Assembly (NCBI GenBank): GCA_028292075.1 | Contig: JAQGNA010000205.1 | Location: forward strand, 1-7,341 | DNA: 7,341 nucleotides | Reading direction: 5' to 3' | DNA from: Rhodoferax sp. | GTDB lineage: Bacteria > Pseudomonadota > Gammaproteobacteria > Burkholderiales > Burkholderiaceae | Shown: positions 1-6,197 of the stretch, piece by piece | Layout: the number at the start of each line of letters is the position of its first letter | Position numbering within the stretch: the stretch's first letter is position 1 | Notes under the pieces: model-generated | The model's input: only the letters and a program-made list of their open reading frames with translations | Told to the model about the DNA's origin: nothing | Database searches by the model: none | Made by a program: the position numbers and the translations under genes

Positions 1-744
1 GGCATCGCTGGCCGTGGCCCGAGGCCTCACGGTCACCGAATCGATGGCGTTGCCGGCCTTGTTCAGGCGTACCACGTCGTGGTCATACAGGAACTGGGCG
101 CCGCGCGCGAGGCATCGGCGGGCGAGTTCTTGGGTGAAGACGCGTGCGTCGCCGCTCTCGTCGCTGGCGGTGTAGGTGCCGCCGACGATGCGGTGTGCGA
201 ATGCCTTGAAGGCGGGCTCGATCTTCAGAAGTTCGTCACGGCTCACCACCTTGCGGTCCACGCCGAACTTGCGCATCAGCGCCGCGGCGGAACCGGCCGA
301 TGCGAACGATTTTTCGTCGGTGTAGTAGTGCGCGATGCCACGCTCCAGGCGGTTGTAGACGATGCCGGTCTGACGCACGACCTCCTTCAGCGCCACATGG
401 CTGTACGCGCCGAGGGCGACGATCTGCTGCACGTTGCGCTCGAACGCCGTGTCGTTGCACTGGCTCAGGAATTGCAAACCCCAGCGCCATTGCTGCCAGT
501 CGAGTTGCGGACGAAACAGCAGCGGAGCGTCGTTCCGGAACATCCACTTCAGCAGCTTGGCCGGTGCATCGCGGTTGGCCCAGGGTTCGCAGTAGCTGAC
601 CGAGATCTGTGCCGCATTGGCGAAACTGGTTTCGAGCGCGGCGTCGGGCTGGCGGTCCACCACGGTGACCTCATGCCCGCGTTCCAGCAACTGCCACGCC
701 GTGCTGATGCCGATAATGCCTGCGCCAAGAACGATGATTTTCAT
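1..744 (-). CDS. dadA: D-amino acid dehydrogenase (small subunit type), N-terminal 248 residues, cut by window edge
   Basis: FAD-dependent enzyme that oxidatively deaminates D-amino acids (typically D-alanine) to 2-oxo acids and ammonia, passing electrons to the respiratory chain at the inner membrane. The visible part starts with a Rossmann FAD-binding motif, G7-A-G9-I-I-G12, and an acidic residue (D30) ends the second strand. It then matches the DadA pattern: ALETSFANAAQIS (36-48) resembles ALETSAANAGQIS of E. coli DadA, followed by PW near 54, KWMF near 66-69 and DESGDARVFTQ near 195-205 (DETGDCQLFTQ in E. coli). Full-length DadA is about 430 residues, so roughly the last 40 percent lies outside the window. 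The ATG at 742-744 fits the family N-terminus exactly, although no clear Shine-Dalgarno sequence precedes it. The gene is divergent from an ArgP-like regulator. The family call is firm; substrate preference among D-amino acids cannot be read from sequence. Confidence 0.93.
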   Translation of the reverse strand, partial: MKIIVLGAGIIGISTAWQLLERGHEVTVVDRQPDAALETSFANAAQISVSYCEPWANRDAPAKLLKWMFRNDAPLLFRPQLDWQQWRWGLQFLSQCNDTAFERNVQQIVALGAYSHVALKEVVRQTGIVYNRLERGIAHYYTDEKSFASAGSAAALMRKFGVDRKVVSRDELLKIEPAFKAFAHRIVGGTYTASDESGDARVFTQELARRCLARGAQFLYDHDVVRLNKAGNAIDSVTVRPRATASDA

Positions 745-768
745 GAATGGAAGTTTGTGCGAAGAGCG

Positions 769-792
769 GTTCTAATAACAGCAAAATTAAAC
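769..792. promoter_or_regulatory. Imperfect inverted repeat in the dadA-argP gap, candidate regulator site
   Basis: GTTCTAAT (769-776) and ATTAAAC (786-792) form an imperfect AT-rich dyad, with one unpaired base in the left arm. It overlaps the predicted dadA -10 element and start region. LysR-type regulators often bind such dyads between themselves and a divergent target, so ArgP is the obvious candidate ligand. AT-rich intergenic DNA makes chance dyads common, hence the low confidence. Confidence 0.25.
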
Positions 793-802
793 TAACTGTC
801 AA
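775..802 (-). promoter_or_regulatory. Predicted sigma70 promoter for dadA
   Basis: On the minus strand there is a perfect -35 hexamer TTGACA (797-802). After a 16-bp spacer comes TGTTAT (775-780), preceded by TG one base upstream, which makes an extended -10. Transcription would start near 768, giving a leader of about 25 nt before the dadA ATG. The match is seen directly; activity is inferred. Confidence 0.55.
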
Positions 803-840
803 AACATCAGGCAGACTAATGACGAAGCGGCACCTGTCCC

Positions 841-1749
841 ATGAGCACACTTGACCCCGATGCACTGGAATGCCTCGCCGCCATCGTCGAGGAAGGCGGC
901 TTCGAACGCGCGGCACAGCGGCTGAACATCACGCAGTCGGCGGTGTCCCAGCGGCTGCGTTCGCTGGAGTCACAAGCAGGAACCGTGCTCATCGTGCGCA
1001 GCCGGCCGCTGCGGCCCACGGCGGCGGGGCATCTGCTGCTCAAGCACACCAAGCAACTGCGCCTGTTGAGGGCCGACCTCGAACGCGACATGCGCGAGCT
1101 TGCCCCCAGCCTGCTCGGGGGCTCGCGCGACGAGGAGCGCATCTCCATCGCCATCAATGCGGACAGCATCGCCACCTGGGCCATGGGCGCGCTGCAGAGC
1201 GTGGTGCAGCAGGGGCTGCCGCTCGAAATCATCACCGACGACCAGGATTTCACCCAGGACTGGCTGCGAGAGGGCCAGGTGCTGGGCTGCGTGACCACTT
1301 TCAAGCAAGCGTTGCGAGGCTGCAAAGTGGTGCCGCTGGGGGCGATGAATTACGTGGCCGTGGGCACGCCCGAATTCGCCACCGAGCGGCTACAGGGCGA
1401 ACTCACGCCGCACAACTTCCGCAAGGCGCCGTTCATCGCGTTCAACCGCAAGGACGACATGCAGACCGAGTTCGTTGGCAAGGCTTTCGGCCTGAAGCGG
1501 GTCACGCTGAGCCAGTTGTTCGTGCCGAGCTCCGAAGGGCAGGTGCGGGCCGTGCTGGCGGGATGGGGCGTGAGCGTGGTGCCCGAGATTCTGGTGCGGG
1601 GGCTGCTGGCGCAGGGCCAACTCGTCAACCTGGCCCCAGCGCACCATTTGCAGATTCAGCTGTACTGGCATTGCTGGAACCTGCAGTCGGAGGTGCTCGA
1701 CACCCTGACCCTGGCATTGACCACGGCTGCCAGCGCCGCACTGGCGTGA
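841..1749 (+). CDS. argP: LysR-family transcriptional regulator, ArgP/LysG (IciA) type
   Basis: A 302-residue DNA-binding regulator of the ArgP (IciA)/LysG branch. In E. coli and Corynebacterium these proteins sense basic amino acids and activate an arginine/lysine exporter gene. The N-terminal winged helix-turn-helix contains GFERAAQRLNITQSAVSQR (20-38), nearly the E. coli ArgP sequence. Its phenylalanine is residue 21 as in E. coli, which fixes the ATG at 841 despite a poor ribosome binding site. The C-terminal effector domain retains family signatures: AINADSIATW near 103-112 (AVNADSLATW in E. coli), DDM near 214 and LYWH near 274. It is divergent from dadA, not from a lysE/argO exporter, so its local target may be the D-amino acid dehydrogenase. 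Exporter genes could lie elsewhere. A D-amino-acid-responsive LysR regulator, as described for dguR in Pseudomonas, is an alternative role. The family call is confident; target and effector are inferred. Confidence 0.85.
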   Translation: MSTLDPDALECLAAIVEEGGFERAAQRLNITQSAVSQRLRSLESQAGTVLIVRSRPLRPTAAGHLLLKHTKQLRLLRADLERDMRELAPSLLGGSRDEERISIAINADSIATWAMGALQSVVQQGLPLEIITDDQDFTQDWLREGQVLGCVTTFKQALRGCKVVPLGAMNYVAVGTPEFATERLQGELTPHNFRKAPFIAFNRKDDMQTEFVGKAFGLKRVTLSQLFVPSSEGQVRAVLAGWGVSVVPEILVRGLLAQGQLVNLAPAHHLQIQLYWHCWNLQSEVLDTLTLALTTAASAALA

Positions 1750-1767
1750 GCGCCGCCTAGGCCGCGG

Positions 1768-2328
1768 TCAGAAACCGTAGGGTTGGTCGTTCGCCAGCGT
1801 CTCGCGCAGCGTCTGGGCCTTGTCCTTGCTGTATTCGCCTTCGACCCGCGCAAGCACGTCGCCCTGTCGGTTGATCACGACGGCATAGGCCTTGTTGGTG
1901 CCGGTCAGGCCAGCCGACCGGGTAAAAGCCGCACGGTCGGTGATCACCGGCAGCACGCTGGCGCGGCTCGGGTCGGTGGCATAGCGGTCTCGCAGACGTT
2001 CTTCGAGGGCCCGGCGGCCGGCGGCGTCTCCCGGGTCGTTCAGCACCGGCATACGAATCCACGGAATGGTGGTGCTGCCGGTCAGGCACAGGCCCTTGAT
2101 CCAGCTCTCGATGTCGGCACGGTGGCTGCGGTCAAAACCGATGAGTGCCAGGGTGCGGTCCGCTGGCAGGTTGGCCTGCAAGGGAATGGTTTGCTGGTCG
2201 GGCCGCGTCACCATGAGGGATGGAATGCGCCCCATCACAGAGGACGAGGTGGGTGTCGCAAAGGCGAGGATCATGGCGGCGGCGATTGCGCCCACCCAAG
2301 CCAATGTGTTCAGCCAGACTGTTTTCAT
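1768..2328 (-). CDS. Exported or membrane-anchored protein with a probable thioredoxin-like fold lacking CXXC; function unknown
   Basis: A 186-residue protein. The N-terminus (MKTVWLNTLAWVG, then a hydrophobic stretch to about residue 24, ending LAFATP) looks like a signal peptide or an uncleaved anchor, placing the rest in the periplasm. Later parts suggest a thioredoxin/peroxiredoxin-like or ATP10-like fold: TLALIGFD (59-66) as a first strand, a VLPVITDRAAF segment (125-135), then a strand pair AYAVVINRQGDVLARVEG (147-164), which is the usual thioredoxin 'partner reported plus Gly turn' ending. The redox CXXC is absent; the only cysteine is C81. The ATG at 2326-2328 is chosen because GGAGG (2335-2339) sits 6 nt upstream; an in-frame ATG seven codons earlier lacks this. 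The gene ends 18 bp from the argP stop (convergent) and is divergent from a TetR regulator. The fold call is recall-based and tentative; the export signal and gene call are solid. Confidence 0.72.
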   Translation of the reverse strand: MKTVWLNTLAWVGAIAAAMILAFATPTSSSVMGRIPSLMVTRPDQQTIPLQANLPADRTLALIGFDRSHRADIESWIKGLCLTGSTTIPWIRMPVLNDPGDAAGRRALEERLRDRYATDPSRASVLPVITDRAAFTRSAGLTGTNKAYAVVINRQGDVLARVEGEYSKDKAQTLRETLANDQPYGF

Positions 2329-2347
2329 GACAGACCTCCAGACAGGC

Positions 2348-2377
2348 ACGATAGTGCGAAGCAGACGACTTTGGCAA
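2348..2377 (-). promoter_or_regulatory. Weak candidate promoter for the thioredoxin-like gene
   Basis: On the minus strand TTGCCA (2372-2377) is followed after 18 bp by TATCGT (2348-2353), just upstream of the GGAGG at 2335-2339. The -35 is good and the -10 mediocre. Another possible -10 (CATAAT) lies further upstream near 2403-2408 without a clear -35. Confidence 0.25.
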
Positions 2378-2470
2378 GGATTTGTGCATCCTGTCCGAAC
2401 GTATTATGACTTGTTGGTAAAAAAACGTCCTCTGCAGCTGTTTAGAGACGCCACGGAATAAAATGCAGGC

Positions 2471-3088
2471 ATGAAAGCCTCTACCGTGACCAAAATTTCC
2501 TTCAAAGAGAAGATGCTCCACGCCCGGGAAGAGGCGATCGTGCACACCGTCAACCGCCTGTTGGCGGAAAAGGGTTTCGATGCCATGACGGTCGACGAGG
2601 TGGCCGCCGGTGTGGGGATCGCCAAGGCCAGCCTCTACAAGCACTTCGCCAGCAAGGAAGACCTCGCAGCCGCCGCCATGGTTCGCGTGCTGCACCGTGC
2701 GCAGGCGTTCATCTCCACGCTGCAGCCGTCCGAAGACCCTCTGGCCAAGCTCAAGGCTGTTGCGCGGTGGGCCATGGAAGTGCAGCTGGCCGGTGAAATG
2801 CCTTCCCTTCCGAGCCAGAACTCGAGCCTCAGGGCCAACTTGCTTGCCAACAAGGCTTATCTGGACGCGCTGGTGCTGGTCAGTGACGAGCTCGGTGGCT
2901 GGATCGAAACCGCCCAGGCAGCCGGGCAACTGAGCGTGCGCCTGCCCGCGATTGCCGTGCTGTACACCCTCTACGCGCGGGCCTGCGATCCGGTGCTCGA
3001 ATTTTTGAAACTGGGTGGGCAGCACAGCGATGACGAAATCATCGAGCTCGTGCTGTGCAGCTGTTTCGACGGGCTCTGCGCCCGTTGA
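2471..3088 (+). CDS. TetR/AcrR-family transcriptional regulator
   Basis: A 205-residue protein with the standard TetR layout. The N-terminal three-helix DNA-binding domain spans about residues 15-65, with a typical helix-turn-helix MTVDEVAAGVGIAKASLYKHF (39-59) followed by SKEDL. A mostly helical C-terminal ligand-binding and dimerisation domain follows, whose sequence gives no clue to the ligand. The length is usual for the family. The ATG at 2471 has only a weak upstream purine stretch. The gene is divergent from the thioredoxin-like exported protein across a 142-bp gap, so repression of itself and that neighbour is likely by analogy with many TetR pairs. I could not find a convincing operator palindrome in the gap. 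It is convergent with the universal stress gene. Confidence 0.9.
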   Translation: MKASTVTKISFKEKMLHAREEAIVHTVNRLLAEKGFDAMTVDEVAAGVGIAKASLYKHFASKEDLAAAAMVRVLHRAQAFISTLQPSEDPLAKLKAVARWAMEVQLAGEMPSLPSQNSSLRANLLANKAYLDALVLVSDELGGWIETAQAAGQLSVRLPAIAVLYTLYARACDPVLEFLKLGGQHSDDEIIELVLCSCFDGLCAR

Positions 3089-3114
3089 GGTCGGGGGACC
3101 CTGCCGGTCGACCT
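3088..3114 (+). terminator. Possible hairpin after the TetR gene
   Basis: AGGTCG (3088-3093) pairs with CGACCT (3109-3114). ACC and GGT pair inside, leaving a GGGG bulge on one side. No proper U-tract follows on either strand, so this is at best a weak or factor-assisted terminator between the convergent TetR and universal stress genes. Confidence 0.22.
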
Positions 3115-3125
3115 TCTCGTTCTGG

Positions 3126-3548
3126 CTAGCGGACCAGCAGCACCGGCACCGTGCTGTGGGCCAGCACCTGGGTGGTGACCGAACCCATCACCAGGTTGCC
3201 CAGCGCGCTGTGCCCGTGCGATCCCATCACCACGATGTCGAACTTGCCCGAGGCGGCAAATTTGGCGATCGTCTCACCGGCATGGCCGGCTTTCCAGCTG
3301 CTCTTGGCGTCAATGCCACTCTGCGCCAGAAACTTGCACACCGGCCCAAGGATTTTTTCCGCCTCTTCCAACTGGTAGGCCGTGACCGCCGCAGCGCCCA
3401 CTGCCGCCTTGGCGCGCGGTGGCAACAGCGGCTGGGCTGTAAACACCGTGTACTGCGGGCCGCTGCCGAAGAGCTCGTCGTGGGCGGTCAGATAGGCAAG
3501 CATCTTCTTGGTGTAGGTGCTGCCGTCGACGGCCAAAAGTATCTTCAT
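3126..3548 (-). CDS. Universal stress protein, UspA family, single domain, ATP-binding type
   Basis: A 140-residue cytoplasmic protein of the universal stress family, whose members support survival under starvation, oxidative or energy stress. It begins MKILLAVDGS with the conserved D8 on the first strand, and carries the complete nucleotide-binding signature G-X2-G-X9-G-S: G109, G112, G122 and S123, in MGSHGHSALGNLVMGS. It is therefore predicted to bind ATP. It ends STVPVLLVR, the usual last strand. AGGAG (3555-3559) lies 6 nt before the ATG at 3546-3548, ruling out the longer upstream reading with no family resemblance. It follows the phosphoesterase gene on the same strand with a 71-bp gap, so read-through is possible but a separate promoter cannot be excluded. 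The family call is very confident; which stress it answers to is unknown. Confidence 0.95.
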   Translation of the reverse strand: MKILLAVDGSTYTKKMLAYLTAHDELFGSGPQYTVFTAQPLLPPRAKAAVGAAAVTAYQLEEAEKILGPVCKFLAQSGIDAKSSWKAGHAGETIAKFAASGKFDIVVMGSHGHSALGNLVMGSVTTQVLAHSTVPVLLVR

Positions 3549-3619
3549 GTCGGTCTCCTGGTGTTGTCTGTCGAGTGTAGTGCCGGGTCGAACTCCCACC
3601 AGCGCCGTGGCCGGTTCGT

Positions 3620-4465
3620 TCAAGCCGGCTTGAGCTCGATCAGCTGGCGTGGCTCGAAGTGAACCTGCTCGTTTTTTCGCGCATAGCCCAAGGGGTTTGC
3701 CACCACCCTGCAACCACCGCGCAGGTAGTCACTCGGCGCATGCAGGTGGCCATGCAGCCAAAGGCGCGCGGAGGGAAGCAGGTCGTCGAGCGCGTTGCAG
3801 AATCCAGCGGTGCCGGGCGTCAACCCGTAGCGCGGGTCCGCACTCTCCAGGCTCGGCGCGAAGTGAGTGATCACCACCGTGTCGCCCGAGAACGGCTGTA
3901 CCAACGCCTCGCGCAGCCATGCCTGGCAGAGCAGGGCCTGATCGCGGATTTCCGCGGCCAGCATGGGCTGGCCGTTTCGGGTGCTGCCAGTTTTCTTGAG
4001 GTAGAAGTTAGCGGCGCGAAATGCTTTCTCGCGTGATTTGAGTTGCTGTGCAACGGTGGCGGCTGGGTCGGAGACTGTAGGGCCTAGCGCATCGAAGTCG
4101 CTCCACAAGGTCGTGCCGATGAAGCGCACGGCCCGCTCGCCAAAGTGCATGGTCAAGGTTTCGCGCTCGAGCCACCACAGACCGAGTCGTTCACAAGTGG
4201 CGCGCAGGCGGGCATGCGCCGCGTCGAAATCCTGCATGTCGTACTCATGGTTGCCGGGCACGAAGATCACCGGCATGGGCCATGCGGCAAACTGCGACAA
4301 CGGTGAAAAACGCGCTAGGCCAAAGTCGTCGTCCTGCAAAAGGGAACCGGGCTGGTAAGAACCGATGTCGCCGGCCAGCACCAGCACATCGGCGCCAGGT
4401 GCGGGTTCGGGGCGGAAGTGGGGGTGGACCTCGAGGTGCAGATCGGACAGGAGCTGAATCTTCAT
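3620..4465 (-). CDS. Calcineurin-like metallophosphoesterase
   Basis: A 281-residue predicted cytoplasmic phosphoesterase with a dinuclear metal centre. All signature blocks of the calcineurin-like superfamily appear in order: D8-L-H10 in LLSDLHLE, G32-D33 in LAGDIGS, G71-N72-H73-E74 in VPGNHEYD, H201 in ITHFAPS, and G239-H240-L241-H242 in LHGHLH. Every metal ligand expected from the family is therefore present and the enzyme is probably active. The sequence most resembles the Ser/Thr-phosphatase-like or UDP-sugar/nucleotide hydrolase-like small enzymes, but the substrate (phosphoprotein, nucleotide or other phosphodiester) cannot be deduced. No signal peptide is visible. The ATG at 4463-4465 begins exactly at the first beta strand, though the ribosome binding site is weak. 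It stands upstream of the universal stress gene on the same strand and divergent from a small unknown gene. Confidence 0.92.
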   Translation of the reverse strand: MKIQLLSDLHLEVHPHFRPEPAPGADVLVLAGDIGSYQPGSLLQDDDFGLARFSPLSQFAAWPMPVIFVPGNHEYDMQDFDAAHARLRATCERLGLWWLERETLTMHFGERAVRFIGTTLWSDFDALGPTVSDPAATVAQQLKSREKAFRAANFYLKKTGSTRNGQPMLAAEIRDQALLCQAWLREALVQPFSGDTVVITHFAPSLESADPRYGLTPGTAGFCNALDDLLPSARLWLHGHLHAPSDYLRGGCRVVANPLGYARKNEQVHFEPRQLIELKPA

Positions 4466-4574
4466 GACGGCATCAGTCTAGGGCCAAGACGCTCTCTGGC
4501 CGTTCAGACTCCCGGCGTGAATTCCTTGGCCTGCGAGGCGTGAACCACCGTCGTCATTCCCTCTGGCGGGCAGG

Positions 4575-4593
4575 TTATGCGTGACGAGCATAA
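4575..4593. promoter_or_regulatory. Perfect dyad TTATGC-N7-GCATAA, LysR-type box candidate
   Basis: TTATGC (4575-4580) and GCATAA (4588-4593) are perfect inverted arms around a 7-bp spacer. The inner part reads T-N11-A with dyad symmetry, the classic LysR-family recognition pattern. It lies in the gap between the divergent phosphoesterase and 64-codon genes, centred 33.5 bp upstream of a second palindrome. The LysR gene ending at 4862 is the nearest possible regulator. Binding is inferred. Confidence 0.4.
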
Positions 4594-4601
4594 AGTTGCT
4601 C

Positions 4602-4629
4602 TTGGAAAATAAGGGAAAACCCTTATTCT
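4602..4629 (+). promoter_or_regulatory. Perfect 8-bp palindrome around AAGGGAAAACCCTT, inside a possible promoter spacer
   Basis: AATAAGGG (4608-4615), AAAA, CCCTTATT (4620-4627) is a perfect inverted repeat. It could be an operator or an RNA hairpin; no T-run follows immediately, so a terminator is unlikely. TTGGAA (4602-4607) and TATTCT (4624-4629) flank it with a 16-bp spacer and could be the promoter of the 64-codon gene, which would put the dyad in the spacer and over the -10. The dyad is certain; the promoter reading is weak. Confidence 0.4.
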
Positions 4630-4670
4630 TCTTTCATCGAAACTTGGCACCGCATGACGGTGGTCTTCAC

Positions 4671-4865
4671 ATGCTGCAACTTATCAACCAAATGGCCCAC
4701 TTGCGTTACTGGCAACTGGGCAGCGCCGCGAAGCGTGGCAATCCGGAAGACCTGGGCGTCGCCAACGGCCTGATGCAATCCGCCGAAGCCCGCGCCGGCC
4801 AGAATCCGCACGAAGCCGCCGAATTGCGCGGTGCGGCCCAGGCCTTTCTGAGCGTCGTCCGCTAA
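4671..4865 (+). CDS. Small protein of unknown function (64 aa)
   Basis: I do not recognise a family. The product starts MLQLINQMAHLRYWQLGS and is mostly helix-compatible, rich in alanine, with a middle segment KRGNPEDLGVANGLM and an ending AAQAFLSVVR. No membrane segment, signal peptide or metal-binding cysteines are visible. The ATG at 4671 is favoured because a GGTGG purine stretch (4659-4663) sits 7 nt before it, and because the two dyads at 4575-4627 then fall upstream. A GTG start at 4581 would add 30 residues but would start inside the first dyad. Codon composition is typical of the neighbouring genes (G/C-rich third positions), which supports real coding. Its stop codon overlaps the stop of the opposing LysR gene by 4 bp. 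Confidence 0.6.
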   Translation: MLQLINQMAHLRYWQLGSAAKRGNPEDLGVANGLMQSAEARAGQNPHEAAELRGAAQAFLSVVR

Positions 4866-5836
4866 ACCGATACTTCCGACTCGAAAGCCTTTCCGCCCGA
4901 CCGGGCGACGGCATGGCGCAACCAGGCGTGCCCACTGCTGTTTTCCATGCGCCGATGCCATACCGCGTCCACATGCACTGCGGGCACCGTGAACGGTAGA
5001 TCGCGCTGCACCAGCTCATCCTCGATCCCTGTCACGCTGACGAAATGGCGCGGCAACACGGTCAGCAGGTTCGAGTTGGCCACCACCCTTCCCGCCGTGA
5101 AGAACTGGTTGACCGTCAGCACCACCCGCCGGTCTCGCTTGAGCTGCGCCAGTGATTCGTCGATGAAGCCGTAAGGCCGTCCCGAGAAGCTCACCAGCAG
5201 GTGCCGGGCCGCGCAAAACCGGTTGAGCGTGAACGCTCCGGCGGCCAGCGGATGTCCGCTGCGCATCACACACACATATTGCCCGTCATACAGACGTTGG
5301 TGCACGAAAGCCACGTTCTTGCCAACCTGCGCCCGCGCGGTCAGATCGGCCAGCATGGCCGGAAAAAAGCCGACCGCCAGATCCACTGTTTCGTCTTCAA
5401 GCAGTTTGCGCGGGTCGCGGGTCGTGAGCGGCACGACCCGCAGGGAAACGCCGGGCGCTTCGGTTTCGACAATGTCCACCAGGCCTGGGATGAGCGCCGC
5501 GGCGGTTGCGTCGGCCATGGCCAGCACGAACGTGTCGTCCGCCTCGGACGGTATGAACGTGCTCGGCGCCAAAGACGCCTGCAGCTGGTCGAGCGCCTCG
5601 CGAACCGCGGGCCACAACACCAGTGCACGCGGCGTCGGTTCCATGCCTTGGCCGCTGCGCCGAACCAGTTCGTCACCCAGGGCATCGCGCAGGCGGCGCA
5701 GGGCATTGCTGACGGCTGGCTGGGTGAGCGACAGGTTGCGAGCGGCGCGCGTCAGGCTGCGTTCGGCCATCACCTCGTCGAAGACCCGAAGCAGGTTCAA
5801 GTCCAAAGTCCTGAAGTTGAGGGCAGTGTTCTGCAT
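4862..5836 (-). CDS. LysR-family transcriptional regulator, NodD/NahR-like branch
   Basis: A 324-residue regulator. The N-terminal winged helix-turn-helix is clear: DLNLLRVFDEVMAERSLTRA (12-31), then the recognition helix region LSLTQPAVSNALRRLR (35-50), then DELVRRSGQGMEPTPRA. This wording (DLNLL.VFD, LTQPAVSNAL, F/LVR...GM.PT.RA) is typical of the NodD/NahR/LinR-like branch of LysR regulators, many of which control aromatic or secondary substrate use. The C-terminal effector-binding domain runs from about residue 100. The ATG at 5834-5836 places the helix-turn-helix at the usual distance; an in-frame ATG at 5950 would add 38 residues without family resemblance. The ribosome binding site is weak. 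It overlaps tail to tail with the 64-codon gene and is divergent from the two-helix membrane protein gene across a 519-bp gap. Its targets are unknown; the membrane protein gene or the T-N11-A site at 4575 are candidates. Confidence 0.92.
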   Translation of the reverse strand: MQNTALNFRTLDLNLLRVFDEVMAERSLTRAARNLSLTQPAVSNALRRLRDALGDELVRRSGQGMEPTPRALVLWPAVREALDQLQASLAPSTFIPSEADDTFVLAMADATAAALIPGLVDIVETEAPGVSLRVVPLTTRDPRKLLEDETVDLAVGFFPAMLADLTARAQVGKNVAFVHQRLYDGQYVCVMRSGHPLAAGAFTLNRFCAARHLLVSFSGRPYGFIDESLAQLKRDRRVVLTVNQFFTAGRVVANSNLLTVLPRHFVSVTGIEDELVQRDLPFTVPAVHVDAVWHRRMENSSGHAWLRHAVARSGGKAFESEVSV

Positions 5837-6013
5837 GGTTTCGGCGACGGTGGATGGGAAATAGCGGGTTCCGAAGGGATCATGCCGGAGCCACGGCGTC
5901 GCGGAGGCCGGTTGAGAGGCTCGCCAGCACATTAATGCGGACGCCGCCAACAGAATCCATTCCCCACCTGTCGCTTTTTTGATGAATTAGGCAGATCACC
6001 CAATTAACTTGTT

Positions 6014-6029
6014 TGGCGGATTGACGCCA
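6014..6029. promoter_or_regulatory. Dyad TGGCG-N6-CGCCA
   Basis: Perfect 5-bp arms (6014-6018 and 6025-6029) around GATTGA. It lies about 180 bp upstream of the LysR start and about 290 bp upstream of the membrane protein promoter start. This is a possible operator for a dimeric regulator; the arms are short enough to occur by chance. Confidence 0.22.
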
Positions 6030-6125
6030 CCGGCACCAACGTTACAAAACGGCAGTTTGTTGCGCTGCAGCAAAAACTTCGCCCTTGGTGCTCCTGAATT
6101 TATAGCAATGTAGTATTTTGTATCC

Positions 6126-6197
6126 ATGGCTTCATCGCTTAATCGTTGGGAAAACAGCCGTCGGGCCGCTTCGTTAATTCGTTCTCGTTTGCGCTAG
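6126..6197 (+). CDS. Possible 23-residue basic peptide (doubtful)
   Basis: An ATG-to-TAG frame would encode MASSLNRWENSRRAASLIRS plus three residues, a serine- and arginine-rich peptide with six arginines. No Shine-Dalgarno sequence precedes it. An AT-rich stretch with a TATAGC/TAGTAT-like sequence lies upstream. It could be a leader peptide or simply a chance frame; I lean toward chance. Confidence 0.12.
   Translation: MASSLNRWENSRRAASLIRSRLR

Noticed and set aside
79..795. Long plus-strand open frame opposite dadA
   Set aside because: It is antisense to dadA, whose protein matches the family along its whole visible length; the plus-strand product has no recognisable motif and is a by-product of GC-rich codon use.
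870..1760. 296-codon plus-strand frame overlapping argP
   Set aside because: Low-complexity Arg/Ala/Gly/His product in another frame of a clear ArgP-like gene.
2132..3025. Long minus-strand frame across the TetR gene and the gap
   Set aside because: It lies opposite a well-supported TetR gene and crosses the divergent promoter region; no domain is visible.
3549..3713. Upstream extension of the universal stress protein
   Set aside because: The added residues match no Usp N-terminus, overlap the phosphoesterase 3' end and ignore the AGGAG before 3548.
4608..4627. Palindrome read as an intrinsic terminator
   Set aside because: No uninterrupted T-run follows on either strand, the stem is AT-rich, and it lies between divergent genes where no transcript needs to end.
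4581..4670. GTG start at 4581 for the small gene
   Set aside because: It would begin inside the first dyad and translate through the second palindrome; the ATG at 4671 has a better purine stretch. It cannot be fully excluded.
5201..5935. 244-codon plus-strand frame opposite the second LysR gene
   Set aside because: Antisense shadow of a LysR gene with a clear helix-turn-helix.
5837..5950. N-terminal extension of the second LysR gene from an ATG at 5950
   Set aside because: The extra 38 residues do not resemble LysR N-termini; the ATG at 5836 places the helix-turn-helix normally.
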